From Chrysaora quinquecirrha (lineage: Eukaryota; Cnidaria; Scyphozoa; Semaeostomeae; Pelagiidae), in NCBI GenBank assembly GCA_014526335.1, contig JACTAT010000060.1:974319-1038318 (forward strand): 64,000 bases of DNA. The letters are read 5' to 3'. Both the position numbers and the translations under genes were made by a program. This document shows, piece by piece, positions 1-11,997 of this stretch. Position 1 is the first letter of the stretch, and each line of letters begins with the position of its first letter. The notes under the pieces are model-generated. The model was not told the DNA's origin, ran no database searches, and saw nothing but the letters and a program-made list of their open reading frames with translations.

Positions 1-63
1 CTTATTTTTGCAACCTTGTTTTGCCTTGTGTGCCACTCTAGACCCCTCTTAATCTTTTTCTAG

Positions 64-3000
64 TTCAAACATCTTCAAAACGCTGAGGTTTGGTTGGAAG
101 CCTCTACCCAAGTCTTCTATTCTCTTGGTCTTGCATTTGGTGGTCTCATCGCAATGTCAAGTTACAATCCGATCAATAATAATGTTCTAAGGGATTCAAT
201 TATGGTGTCACTTATCAATTGTGGAACTTCAATATTTGCTAGTATCGTCATCTTCTGTATTCTTGGATTTAAGGTAAAACATTAATCTTATGGTATAGTA
301 ATGTGTTATGGTATTGTAATTTTCATTGATTATTTGTTGATATTCCATCTTCTGTATTCTGTGCTTCAAGGTAAACTCTTGATACTATGATATTATATCT
401 ATGTTATGATATTCAAGGGTACTAAATATCATAATAGCTGCTATTTTTTATCGTTTTCTTAGAATATTGATATGCGAGAATACAGTATCATAATATTACG
501 ATACTATCGTGCCATATTATCTAATGATAGTATCGTTATACGTTTCACTTGTGGGCAACCAATATTATTATTAGATGTGTTATATCAAAATATTCACTGA
601 TTTCGAGATAATATTTCATCATTCTTCTTTGGTTCAAGGTGAAATATTATAGTGTAAGAATATTATCTCTGAGAATATTATAATATTGCGATATTGTCAT
701 GTCATATTATATGAAGTGATAGTATTGCTAGTTATGATATTCATTTTGGCAACAACTGTCATTATTTGATGTATTATACTAAAATATTCATTGATCTAGA
801 GAAAATAGTTAATCTTTATTCTTTGATTCAAGATAAAGGGTAGCAAATGTAGAATATTGAAATATTATGACGTGATATTATCGTAATATTATTATATTCA
901 TGGTTAAAGAATGTCATTATTCGATGCTGTAATTATCATCACTCATCTCAAAATAAAGAATCAGAGATGATTATAACGACTGAGCTAACTGTTCCCTTGC
1001 TTTAGTACCTTATCTTTATATCTAATTTTTCATTTGCTACCTTCTCTGTAAACCTCCTGCTTAAGCTGGTTTTTAGCAAAATTCAATATAGAGTTGCTCT
1101 TGAAAGACGGGTGTATCATTGGATAATAATTTATCTTTCTTGTTATCAGGCAACAAAGAAATATAACGAATGTCTTGCTAATGTAATTAAGCCCACAGCC
1201 AACGCCACCTTAGTCAACGCCACTGCTGCTATTGGCAACATGACAAACAATGCACCAGTCGTATGCAGCTTAACAAAGGAGCTCAATGACGTAAGTAAGA
1301 CACGTTATAATGTAGTCTTTTAATCTTCTACTAGCCCATGCCCGTCTCTGACCACCGCCTTGTAGAACCTCCGCCTCAAGGACCTCTGCCTCAAGGACCT
1401 CCTCCTTAAGAACCTCCGCCTCAACGAACTCTGCTTTTCCACTTAGCTTCTAGTTTATAATATTGAGTATTTTTCCTTGGTCCTACTCCAGGGTCCCTTT
1501 TCCTAGTGCCAATCACAGTTCTGTTCCTCTGTTTTAGTCGAAGGTCCTTAGTCCACAATGATGCTCCTAAGTTTCAAATTAGCTAGTGTACAGCAGTTGT
1601 CTTTGTCTATGGTCTGTTCCTTAAATAGTCCTGAAATAATTGATGGTCTTCCGTCCCATTCCTTGGCCACGTTCCTCAGTCTTGTTATTGATCAGATCTT
1701 CTATCCCATTCCTTTGTCCTGTTCCTCAGACATGTTATTGTTCATGCTTCTTAGTCCTAAAATTATTCATGGGGTCCAGTCCCATTACTTTGTCCTGTTT
1801 CTTATTCCTGAAATTATTCATGGTCTTCAGTCCCGTTCCTTTATCCTGTTCCTTAGTCCTGAAATTAAAGTCTAGACTGCTTTATCAGGGGCAAACGAAG
1901 TTTTCACACAGCTAAAGAGCCTAAAGAAATTCTTGAGCAACCTTCAAAGTCATATAGCCCTAGGCCCTCCCTCCATTTGGCTTTGTTTTTGGCTATTCCT
2001 CAGTACCACACATATTTGTATATATTTTATGATTGGCATGCACTAAAGATAGCCTTAGCACGAATTGTATATCTTTCTTGATCAGATTCTAATCTGAACT
2101 GCATGATGAGAGTGCCAACGACATACAGCCCAAATCGTTCCCCCATTTGGTTTTGTGTTTCAGCTATGTTGGGCCTTCTTCAGTACATACTTATATATAT
2201 TTTCATGAATGGCAAACACTAGGATAGATTTTCCCACGGATTGCAGTGCACAATTGATAGAATTCGAATGAGGACTACATAGTCAGAGAGAAAACGAGAA
2301 TTCCACTGATCTAGAGAGTCAAATGAAGGCATCAAGTAACTCTCTAAGTGACTGACTGACTGACTGACTGACTGACTGACTGACCGAATGACTGTCTGTC
2401 TGACTGACTGACTGCACAATTGAGACTGATGGCCCAACTGACTCACTTAAAGCTGACTGACTGACCAACCAACCAACCAATCGACACACCAAACAACTGA
2501 CTGACCGACCAATTGACTGACTGACTGTCGACTATATAGCCAGCTACCTATGCCTATAGATCCAAATTATTGCCCAAGACTTTCTTCCCACTTCATTGGT
2601 TCATATTTTATATATCGTATTAATCTCATGTCAACCTCGTCTATTTCTCCTGTTAAGCTGAATTGACGTGCCGTATGTAATATTTGAATCAAAACTAAAT
2701 TGCGCTTTAGGTTGCTCAAGGTCCAGGATTAACCTTTATTGCCTTTACGGAGGCTATCACATGGATGGACGTTAAGCCACTGTGGAGTATCATGTTCTTC
2801 TCTATGTTACTGACACTTGGTATTGGAAGTATGATTGGAACTTTTGAAGCAGTACGTACAACTATTATTGACCTGCAGATTATTCCTCTGAGAAAAGAAT
2901 TTCTTACTGGTAAGTTATATTCTTTTGGTTTAGTCAGCTTAAGAACAACAAACAAACAAACATACCTACCCATGCAAGTATCTTAGTGGATACTAACTGA

Positions 3001-3420
3001 CTGACCAAGTAACTACCTTGCTAACCAGCTATCTAAATTATTAACTAATCAACTAACTAACTAACTAACGAACATAGCTACCCACCTAACATGCCAAGTA
3101 CCTAGAAAACTAAGTTGGTGGTGATTAACTAAGTGACTGACCAAGTATTTTGTTAACTAACTTACTAACTTACTAACTAACTAACTAAATAAATAACTAA
3201 ATAACTAACTAACTAACTAGCTAGCTTTTATTCCACATTTTATTCCACATTTTTTTTTCTTTTTTTTAAATAACTGTTAAATTATAAGCTTTTAGATCTG
3301 GCGATTTTCATTTATTAGATTGAACAGGGCTTCTATTGATAGCAGCTAATATCGTAGCTGACTGAATCACCCTGTATAAAGAATGTATTATTATTATTAT
3401 TATTATATACTAACTAACTG

Positions 3421-3453
<33 letters not shown>

Positions 3454-5756
3454 TTAGCTAACTAACTGATCAACTAACATAGCTACCCATCCAAACAACT
3501 AACTAACTAGCTAACTACCCGAGTAACTAACAAATTGACTGACAAAGTATCTAACTAACTGACTGAGCCACTGACTAACTGACTAACTAACTAAATATTA
3601 AGCTAACTAGCTAACCATCCATCTAATTAACTAACTAAGTAACAAACAACTAAATAATTATACAGCTACCTTGCTAACAAACGAAGGAAGTAATGTGGCA
3701 ACTTACAAACAAACTAGCTAGCTAACTAACTAACTAACCAACTAACTAGTTAACTAACTAACTGCTAACTAACTAACTAACTTCATAACTAGCTAACTAA
3801 CTAACTAACTAACTAACTAGCTTCGTAACTAGTTAGCTACTTAACTTTTAAGCCACATATGCTCTTTCTACTTTTTAGCAATCCTGTGTGCTATCTCCTG
3901 CCTCTTTGGCCTTCTCTTTTGCCAACGCTCTGGTGAATATTGGTTACAGATGTTCGACTCGTATTCCGGAACTATTGGTCTTCTTATCATTGGATTCTTC
4001 GAAATGGTTCTTGTCTGTTATGTTTATGGTATCAAAAGGTAATACATTGGTGAAGAAATTTTATTTATTAATTGTACACGTTTATGGTATAGCTCAATTT
4101 TTAGGCCTTGTTGGTATGTACCCAGATTCACAGGTTTGAGACCTGACTGACTGACTGACTGGCTGGCTGGCTGACTGACTGACTGACTGACTGACTGACT
4201 GACTGACTGACTGACTGACTGACTGACTGACTGACTGACTGACTGACTGACTGACTGACTGACTGACTGACTGACTGACTGACTGACTGACTGACTGACT
4301 GACTGACTGACTGACTGACTGACTGACTGACTGACTGACTGACTGACTGACTGACTGACTGACTGACTGACTGACTGACTGACTGACTGACTGACTGACT
4401 GACTGACTGACTGACTGACTGCTGACTGACTGACTGACTGACTGACTGACATTTGAGAGTGGTCAATAAATTGAATTTGGGTGGTTAAAGATGGCTAGAC
4501 TAAAGTATTTCAAATTTTGATATTTTTCAGCTTAAGTTTCTTTTTTTAAATCCGTTGTCATATACATATGCAAGAGGGCCTGACCTGCAGTACAGCAACA
4601 AATAGAAATGAAATGCTTTATTTTATATATAGGATTATGGATATTCTTCGTTGTTCTTATTCTTGCTTTGTTTTTTGCAGGTTTGAAAAAGATATATTTT
4701 ACATGTTGGGTTCATATCCATCCTGGTACTGGAAAATAATGTGGATGGGATTAGCACCTGTTCTCGTTGTCTGCATTGTCATTGCCAGTCTGTATAGTTT
4801 GATTGCAAAAGATATTGGATATGAAGCTTGGAGCTCTGTCGAGGTATTCCCCCTGAACGATCTGTATAGCCCAATAAAGTTATACTTTCCAGGGGGGTTA
4901 GTTTCTTAATCTTTATAGTTTGATTGCAAAAGATATTGGATATGAAGCTTGGGGCTCTGTTGAGGTATGCCCCCCTGAACGATCTGTATAGCCCATTTGT
5001 AAGCAGTATAATGTTATAATTTCCAGGGGGCTAGTTTTTGAAGGTGCTATAGTCTGCAAAAACATTGGATATAAAGCTTGGAGTTCTGTCGAGATATAGT
5101 ACTTTTGTTTTTAAAATATGCCCCCTTAACAATCTTTCTAGCCCTCTTATAAGCATTATAAAGCAATAATTTCCAGGGGGCTAAAAGTCATTATAGTTGG
5201 ATTGCAAAATATATTGGGTATGAAACTTGGAGCTCTGTTGAGGTATATTGCTTTTGTCTACAAATTTCACCCTCATAACCCCTGAACGATCTTTATAACC
5301 CACGGAAAAATTATTTCCAGGGGGACAAGTCGTTAGTTTTATTGGGAAAAATATTCGGTGTGAAGCTTGGTGCTCTGATCAGGTAAAGTTTTTTTCAGAG
5401 TATGCCCCCTGAATGATCCTCAAAGCCCACTGATAAGCAGATTTAAGAAGTTTTTTCCATGGGGGATACGGTTAATATATTAAGACATTGTTGTTTCTTT
5501 GCAGTATATCGTTAAGGTCAACACTCCGTATCCAACCTGGGGCGAGGCATTGTGTTTTGTTCTTATTCTTGCATCCGCCATCTTTATCCCGATCGTCGCC
5601 ATCTTGAAAAAATACGACATGTTCAATTTGAAAGAAACCGGAATGGACGAGCACACAATCAACATGAAAATGGCGGGAATCGAAGAGGAATTGCGAATCA
5701 ATGATGCTGCTGTCACGCCATCTATGTCACGTGTTCCCTTGACTGAATTCGAATAG
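64..5756 (+). CDS. SLC6: SLC6-family neutral amino-acid transporter (B0AT-like), 3' part, six exons
   Basis: Exons: 64-273, 1150-1290, 2711-2909, 3879-4038, 4681-4843, 5505-5756 (stop TAG). All have AG/GT borders, and the phases (0,0,1,2,0) join without a break. The protein begins in transmembrane segment 6: [17 protein letters not shown] is the family signature, followed by TM7 ([14 protein letters not shown]). The second exon is a Cys- and Asn-rich extracellular loop with N-glycosylation sequons. Exon 3 carries TM8 ([15 protein letters not shown]), exon 4 TM9-10 ([14 protein letters not shown]), exon 5 TM11 and exon 6 TM12 plus a cytoplasmic tail. The pattern of FTEAI, LQIIP and YVYGIKRFEKDI resembles SLC6A15/17/18/19, plasma-membrane Na+-coupled neutral amino-acid symporters, rather than monoamine or GABA carriers. 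TM1-5 with the Na+ and substrate sites lie upstream of the window, so the substrate cannot be judged. Intron 5 holds degenerate copies of the exon 5 end. Confidence 0.93.
370..940. repeat. AT-rich degenerate repeats in SLC6 intron 1
   Basis: The intron is dominated by decayed units built on AATATTAT and ATGATATT words, with blocks such as GCGATATTGTCATG(C)CATATTAT occurring twice. No coding potential or clean terminal repeats are visible. The rest of the intron (940-1149) is plain AT-rich sequence. Confidence 0.4.
1605..1870. repeat. Degenerate ~55-60-bp tandem repeat in SLC6 intron 2
   Basis: About four to five imperfect units of the form CCTGAAATTATTCATGG, TCTTCAGTCCC, TTCCTTTGTCCTGTTCCT follow each other. 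Reading frames across it are only a by-product of the repetition. Confidence 0.5.
1900..2530. repeat. Dispersed repeat plus GACT-rich stretch in SLC6 intron 2
   Basis: Contains two diverged halves (around 1925-2060 and 2100-2250) sharing CATTTGG..TTGTTTTTGGCTATT and a TATATATTTTATGA..GGCA word, followed by GAGAGTCAAATGAAG and a GACT-repeat (2350-2530). The GAGAACGACAATTC..GAGAGT words recur at 18380-18460 and, more loosely, at 21075-21330, indicating an old dispersed family. Confidence 0.4.
2990..3860. repeat. AACT/GACT tetranucleotide-derived low-complexity region, SLC6 intron 3
   Basis: Almost the whole intron is imperfect (AACT)n with GACT, AGCT and short unique interruptions, including an (ATT)n tract near 3390. 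The same tetramer family fills the LHFPL2 intron. Confidence 0.8.
4141..4451. repeat. (GACT)n microsatellite in SLC6 intron 4
   Basis: About 300 bp of nearly uninterrupted GACT. It starts with a few GGCT variants and has one phase slip near 4421. The minus strand is open only because the repeat lacks stops. The same tetramer forms large arrays in LMAN1 intron 13. Confidence 0.95.
4795..5480 (+). repeat. Tandem array of SLC6 exon 5 3'-end plus splice donor (five copies)
   Basis: The last ~50 bases of exon 5 (to 4843) recur ending at 4964, 5093, 5242 and 5382, spaced 121-149 bp. Each retains GATATTGGATATGAAGCTTGG-like sequence and most retain GAG|GTA donors. The third has lost the donor (GAGATA). 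Between copies lies an intron-derived spacer opening with CCCCCTGAACGATCT and closing with TTCCAGGGGG, which are mutually complementary. A final spacer without an exon copy ends near 5475. Copies diverge progressively, so the array is not very recent. Confidence 0.9.
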
Positions 5757-5789
5757 GTGAGGTTTCAGTTATACATTGTATTTCAAATA

Positions 5790-6191
5790 AGGCGCCAGTT
5801 ACACTATGCCGGCATGCCTCATTGCGCCTTGAATTTCGTATTGGATTGGGCTTTCAGTTACACTATGACGACTCGATCCGGTATTAGACGCTCTGCAAAT
5901 TGTCTTGAAAATCATAACGCTCTGGAGGTGATATGAAAATCAAGACGAGATGCGGCGGCATAGTGTAATCGTGCCAATCCGATATATGACGCTCAGAAAC
6001 CTTGTTTTTCTATTGTTTCACAAAACAGATGCGAAGCAAATCTGCGAAGGAGCTTTCGTGGTGTCTTAGTGTAACTGCAATGATCGTCATGAAAATTATG
6101 GCGCTGCACTCAGTGCAACTGCTGGGCAAAATCTTATGACGGCACGAAAATCAAAACACGACGATCCGGCTTTTTTGAAACTGGGGCCTGA
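5790..6191. mobile_element. MITE-like element downstream of the SLC6 stop
   Basis: Bounded by AGGCGCCAGTT at the left and AACTGGGGCCT at the right. Inside are alternating ACTATGCCGGCAT and CGGCATAGTGTAA words in both orientations. A related copy lies at 37385-37745. A possible 3' UTR intron (donor GTGAGG at 5757, acceptor TTTTTTCTAG at 6254) would contain it. Confidence 0.5.
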
Positions 6192-6439
6192 TTGAGGTCC
6201 AAATTTTCTAAAAGCATGTGCTTTACCTTCCTAAACCTTTGTTTTTTTTTCTAGGCATTAACAGTGAAGATCAACATCATATTTTTGGATTTCTGGTAGT
6301 ATGACAGGTGGGCAGATTAAATTTAGTGAATAAAATTGTTGTTAATACCACATTGAATACACATCGATTTTTAATGTTTTTAAGAGGAGCTTTTTTATTC
6401 AAACAGATTTTCAAAATTTTAATAGGATTTTTGAAATTG

Positions 6440-7125
6440 CGATACGTGGTATGATGGTGCCATGTGTGGTGGTGTGCCACAAGTTTATGCCATGTATGAT
6501 GGTGCCATGTGTGGTAGTGCGCCACATGTGTATGCCATGTATGATGGTGCCATGTGTGGTGGTGTGCCACTTGTGTATGCCATGTATGATGGTGCCATGT
6601 GTGGTGGTGTGCCACTTGTGTATGCCATGTATGATGGTGCCATGTGTGGTGGTGTGCCACTTGTGTATGCCATGTATGATGGTGCCATGTGTGGTGGTGT
6701 GCCACATGTGTATGCCATGTATGATGGTGCCATGTGTGGTGGTGTGCCACTTGTCTATGCCATGTATGATGGTGCCATGTGTGGTGGTATGGCACATGTG
6801 TATGCCATGTATGATGGTGCTATGTGTGGTGGTGTGCCACAAGTTTATGCCATGTATGTTGGTGCCATGTGTGGTGGTGCGCCACATGTGTATGCCATGT
6901 ATGATGGTGCCATGTGTGGTGGTGCGCCACATGTGTATGCCATGTATGATGGTGCCATGTGTGGTGGTGCGCCACATGTGTATGCCATGTATGATGGTGC
7001 CATGTGTGGTGGTGTGCCACATGTGTATGCCATGTATGATGGTGCCATGTGTGGTGGTATGGCACATGTGTATGCCATGTATGATGGTGCTATGTGTGGT
7101 GGTGTGCCACATGTGTATGCCACGT
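6440..7125. repeat. 45-bp minisatellite, about 15 copies
   Basis: Unit of 45 bp containing ATGTATGATGGTGCCATG, TGTGGTGGTGTGCCAC and TTGTGTATGCC. Units differ by a few substitutions (AAGT/ATGT/TTGT, GTGTGCC/GTGCGCC/GTATGGC). Because 45 is divisible by three, several frames on both strands stay open with 15-residue repeats. No start context, splice sites or codon bias support translation. Confidence 0.93.
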
Positions 7126-7299
7126 GTGGTGGTGCCTGCCTGCCTCTACCAAGCCGCCTGTAAGCACCTTTCCTACCTTGCTAGTGTAGGCAACACTGTT
7201 GTTGTGTGCCCCTACCTATTTGTTCGCAACCCCCTTACCTATCTTGCAAGTGTGTCATCAATCTTTTTGCATTCCTTCACCTTGTTGCTTCAGCCACAA

Positions 7300-8240
7300 A
7301 ACTTGCATGTTTTGAATTGCTGGCATGCTCCCAAGTTGAATGTAGAGCATGTGAGCTGTTGGCAAGGCTCTGCGTGTTACCTGCGATGCAGTAGAGGTTC
7401 TTGACGTTCTGATGGGTTGCCCGTAGCCTGTGTCAAATTTGTTGCACCACCATGCTTGCATGGTTTGGATGGCTTGCAACCTGCCAACTTGCATGTAGGA
7501 CTTGTAAGTGGTGGGCAACTCTGTCGCTTGCTTTCAAGGCTCTTAATTTCACTTGGATTGCAGTAGAGCTCCTTGATTTTCCGATGGGTTGCCCGTATGC
7601 CTGTCGAATTGGCAGTTCCTCTGTTTGCATGACTGGATTCGCTTGCATCCTGTCAAGTTGCATGTAGGACTTTTGAGCCGCGTGCAACTCTATAAAGTTG
7701 CTTGGAAGACTTTCTATCTTACCTGTATTGCAGTAGAGGTTCTTGACTTTCCGATGGGTCGAATCCGTTGCACCACCGTATGCCCGTATGCCTGTGTCGA
7801 ATCCGTTGCACCACCGTATGCCCGTATGCCTGTGTCGAATCCGTTGCACCACCGTATGCCCGTATGCCTGTAACGAATCCGTTGCACCACCGTATGCCCG
7901 TATGCCTGTAACGAATCCGTTGCACCACCGTATGCCCGTATGCCTGTAACGAATCCGTTGCACCATCGTATGCCCGTATGCCTGTAACGAATCCGTTGCA
8001 CCACCGTATGCCTGTATGCCTGTAACGAATCCGTTGCACCACCGTATGCCCGTATGCCTGTAACGAATCCGTTGCACCACCGTATGCCCGTATGCCTGTA
8101 ACGAATCCGTTGCACCACCATATGCCCGTATGCCTGTGTTGAATCCGTTGCACCACCGTATGCTCGTATGCCTGTAACGAATCTGTTGCACCACTGTATG
8201 CCCGTATGCCTGTAACGAATCCGTTGCACCACCGTGCTTG
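7300..8240. repeat. Nested tandem repeat: ~171-bp units with an internal 38-bp array
   Basis: GATGGGTTGCCCGTA-type landmarks at about 7410, 7583 and 7753 mark units of ~170-173 bp (GCAGTAGAGGTTCTTGA, GCATGTAGGACTT). From 7760 to about 8230 a 38-bp segment (CGAATCCGTTGCACCACC, GTATGCCCGTATGCCTGTAA) is repeated ~12 times. It corresponds to the GTTGCACCACC part of the longer unit (compare 7441), so the short array arose by local amplification inside the larger repeat. Confidence 0.85.
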
Positions 8241-9160
8241 TATGTTTCGAGCTGCTTGAATACTGTGAAGTTACATGTCCCGATTGTAGTGAGCTGCGTG
8301 CAAGTCTCATGGCTTCCTTTGCCGTTTGTCAATTTACTTGCATCACAGCAAAGCCACGTGCAAGAAAGCCACTTGACTTCTAATGTTCTAATGAGTTCAG
8401 TTGAGCGCATATGTATTTGATAAAATCGCACATTTGATAAAATTTTCCCCGTGAACAATCGAATAATCTCTTTGAATAAAACTGCTCTTACTGATAATTC
8501 AATTCAATTCTGGATTAAAATCAATTCAATCCAGATCTAGCCAGATGATGACTTATTTTTGATTATAGCTTAGATTCGATGTGTTATTATACTTAGCTTT
8601 CTACTGTATTTATAGTCAGATGCTTAGATCCCTTGTGGTTGAAGCACAAGATATTCTTGCATGTTTATTTGTCTGTTTGCAGACAATGGCTTCATCTAGT
8701 GAATGGGATCTAGTACAAATGTTTCCAACAATTTATTATATTTGTCCCAATTCCTTTTTAAATTCATATCAAATTCTTCCCCTTCCCCGGATTATGCTAA
8801 TGACACGGTTATGCTTTTCCTAAAGTAACTTATTGTACCACATTTCACCCCTGCCAAAACACGAACAACTTTGATAAGACTATACTGATAGCTGAGCCCC
8901 ACTTGATTCTATTGGGGGTTGGGGTTAAAAAAGCTATTACTGAAGTATTCATGTTTGGGACGAATATAATAAGTTATTCAATGTCTTTGGCAAAAATCGA
9001 ATGCTAAATATGTGAATATTTTTATTGTCAATTAGACATGTAAGGTATTTTAATACAATTGATATTATGCATATTTTTATGCCACATTTTAATTGACTTG
9101 GACGCCTGAATGGCCAATTAGAATGCTGGTTGTTTAGTTTTAGGCATGCCATCGTTAAGT
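8240..9160. other. Intergenic, no gene recognised
   Basis: AT-rich unique-looking sequence. A short frame at 8581-8823 has no homology I recognise and no convincing start or splice context. I see no RNA gene or element ends. Confidence 0.4.
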
Positions 9161-9990
9161 TTTAGGCAATCGATTGGTCTTCCTTGATACTGACTTCTGT
9201 CCCCTTGCCTGAGACCCTTGAACCCTGTTTCCTAACCTTTAACCTCGACCCTTGACTGTCATTCCTTACCAATAACCCTTTTAGGATGTATTTAAACTCC
9301 CAAACCTTCATCTTTAACTCCTGCCAGCTGGTGGCCTTTGAACTCAATTTATTCACCCATCAATATTCTCCACTCCTGGAAATTTTCTTTTGACCACTGA
9401 CTCTAAGCTCTGACCCAAAGCTTTCAACTTGCACCTCAGTTATACAACTCTGACCCTATTAGCTTTCATCTCATTAATTCACATCTGACCTCTGATTTTT
9501 AACCTTTGATTTTTAACCTCTGAACCCTGACATGTGACTTCTGACCCCAAACCCATGATCCTTGATCCCTTTGGTACTTCTTTGCTTTGTGTATTTATAC
9601 AAACGTAGTGATTTTAGAAGAATTGTGTAAATATTGAAATAAATTATGTAATACCATTTGACCTGTTCCATTTTACCACGTGGAAAATCCATTCGAAATT
9701 TATTCGTTTTTTCGTCTGTTATTTTTCCTTGCTTTTTTGCCCATTTGTTATAATCGAGCGTAAATTGTAACGTTGTTAGTTGAAAGAGACTTTGGGGCAA
9801 AGAGGGCATGCTAACTTCGTCCCATCCTTGTTGATCAGCTGAGCTTTTAGCCTAACGATGTCCTGACCAATGAACTTTGACTCTTGATCCTGACCCTTGA
9901 CATTTTATCTTTGAACTCCCTAAGCGTTAAATCTCAACTTTCACCTCTGAACCGTGATTCTTCACGAAGTAAGATTCTCTCTTACAGGAA
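9160..9990. repeat. Degenerate TGACC/CTTTGA-rich repeat
   Basis: Many imperfect units of CCTTGACC, CTCTGACC, CTTTGAACTC and TTTTAACCT follow one another, interrupted at about 9590-9830 by unique AT-rich sequence. This looks like an old, eroded minisatellite. Confidence 0.5.
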
Positions 9991-10264
9991 AGTGCACCCT
10001 GCTCTGTAACCCAATACTTCCCCTTTGCCACAAATGTTTCTTTCATTTACTGTGTAAGTGACAGACATTTTTATTTGTGTTCAATTATTATTGTTCGTTG
10101 TTTAAAAGTGTCTTTTTCATGATTTCATGATTACTTTCAATTCAGTGTGTTTTATTTTCGTGTTGAACTGACCTTGAAGCTTGGGTATGATGATCCGAGA
10201 TAGCTCCAATTTCCCAACCTTTCTTTCTAATTCTACGTACGAAAGTTATTCCACATGAAGAATA

Positions 10265-10680
10265 TTTTTTTGGTGCACAAAGCTTCGAAATACGGGCAAA
10301 CTTAATTTGGACGAAGAACCCCTTTCATGTATGCCCTATGTTGTTTTCACTTTTTCTCGCAATTTATTATATAAGACTAGCTTCCTGACTTGAAGCCCGT
10401 GACGCTGGCGACCCATTCCAGATTAGCCTTTGAAAGACAAGACTGCGCTTGATTACTAATGCTTCATTTTGCACAGCGGGCGTTACTTAAGCTAAGACGA
10501 AGAAAGCCTTGAAGTATGCCTCATGATGTTTCCACTTTTCATCGCAATTTACTATATAAGACTAGCTTTCTGTCTTGATGCCCGCGATGCAGGCGACTCT
10601 TAGTTTCAGATCAACCTTTGAAATACAAGACTCCACATGATTACTTTGTTTCTCTTTGCTTTACGCGCGTCAAGGTAAAA
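10265..10680. repeat. Direct duplication, two diverged ~187-bp copies
   Basis: The landmarks GACGAAGAA (10310, 10497), ATATAAGACTAGCTT and TTTGAAAGACAAGACT/TTTGAAATACAAGACT recur in the same order. No coding content is visible. Confidence 0.7.
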
Positions 10681-10783
10681 AGCTTTCTATGTACTAATAT
10701 TTAAAAAAATTCAAAATGCGCTTTTTAGAGATATGCATCCTGCATTGAAAATTCTTTTTTTCTGAGCCCTAAGTGTGTTCGTG

Positions 10784-10980
10784 TATTCAGCGCCAGTCGC
10801 TACTCGCTAGGATCCAGAAGTTAATGAACTAACGGGTACGTTAGAGACATCGAACGTGGCTTTCACGCTACCGTGGCTGAAGCTCGAAGCCTGACCTCAG
10901 AAGACTTGGCGCTACAAGCTGGAGCTAGCTGGATAAGACCATGACGCGGACGCCACAACACCTTGAAGGTAGACTCTGGT
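10784..10980 (-). mobile_element. tRNA-derived SINE (family 1), diverged copy
   Basis: On the + strand it reads AGCGCCAGTCGCTACTCGC, CACGCTACCGTGGCTGAAGC and GACGCCACAACACC, the reverse complement of the better-preserved copies at 40680, 43668 and 52576. The polymerase III B-box region is eroded. Confidence 0.6.
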
Positions 10981-10984
10981 ATGG

Positions 10985-11990
10985 TGGACCTACATTCCTC
11001 GCCAAAATGCTTGGGCACTTCGAATTTTTTTCAAAATTCTCGCTCTAAAGACAAATACCCCCTCCCCCTGACTCAATGTTGTCGACGTTGATGTTGTCAG
11101 TGGTCCCAACATTGAGTCGGGGTGATCTAATTGCAAAAATATATTATAACGGGATCGGGTTTTCAAGGTAAAACATAGTTATAACATGGTGTCCCCAATG
11201 TTCTTGTGGATGATTGTAGGTAGAATTGAAATACAGTGCTGTATGAAAGTAAGACACGGAAACGTTGCCGTTTAGAAATGTTTTGTGCAAGATAAAATTA
11301 TAGCGAAATCCTAAAAATCGAAATTACCAAGATCAGAAACCCCCCTGGAATCTAGCCCTCAACCAGCCCCTCGTCTCTCGCGCCCATTGATTCAATAAAT
11401 GACGAAGGTGCGTATGGAGACAGCAGGTCGAACCAATGAGGAGGAGCATGATACACATTTACTGTAAATGAGTCAGGCAATCAGGGTGTGTTCGTCTTTT
11501 ATAGCTTGAAAATTAATCTAATTAAAGCCATTATTATACTTTTAAACATTCATGACAAGAGATAAATCATTATTGATTTTAATCTGACAAGGATCAGTCG
11601 AAAAGAACAGACGAAAAAGCAATTTAGGCCGTGGAGATAAAAGTTGAAATTTTGGCCTAACTCACAACGTTGGCTTGAAAGCAGCATTAACTGAGATCTG
11701 TCGCCGATTTCTGCTAGAATCTTCGAAGGAAACACGAAAAAGTAAGTTCTAAATTATATTTTAATACTTTGTAAACTCGTACAGATGTTTATATATCCGT
11801 AATACGAAATTTATTGTCGTTTTTTCCATGCGGGAAACCTAAAGGTTCATGTGGCTTTGTGGTGGCTTCCTTCTCACAGACTTGTGTTGAAAAGCGCAAA
11901 TTAGGCATTCGAAATCAAACTGCGTTTCTTTTCTGTCTTCTCTGTATTTCTTTACAGTGCTCAGGAGATGTCTGTAAACATAAAATAAAT
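10985..11990. other. Intergenic, nothing recognised
   Basis: No coding exon, RNA gene or repeat ends identified. A short GTTGTCGACGTTGATG / CAACATTGAGTCGGG near-palindromic patch lies at 11075-11120. Confidence 0.35.
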
Positions 11991-11997
11991 TGATATA

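Noticed and set aside
4024..4466. Ser-Gln-Ser-Val repeat frames on the minus strand, also at 50388-51899
   Set aside because: Translation of (GACT)n only. They lie in introns antisense to the host genes and have no coding character.
4914..4964. Second SLC6 exon 5 copy as a functional cassette exon
   Set aside because: Using the nearby TATAG acceptor would insert 46 bases and shift the frame, so it is unlikely to be productive, unlike the LMAN1 exon 12 copy.
6451..7404. 317-codon Cys/Val/Met-rich frame over the 45-bp array
   Set aside because: Multiple overlapping frames on both strands are equally open because the unit length is a multiple of three. No signal of protein selection.
6440..8240. 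Regular repeats resembling a CRISPR array
   Set aside because: Units are contiguous with no unique spacers, and the window is eukaryotic.
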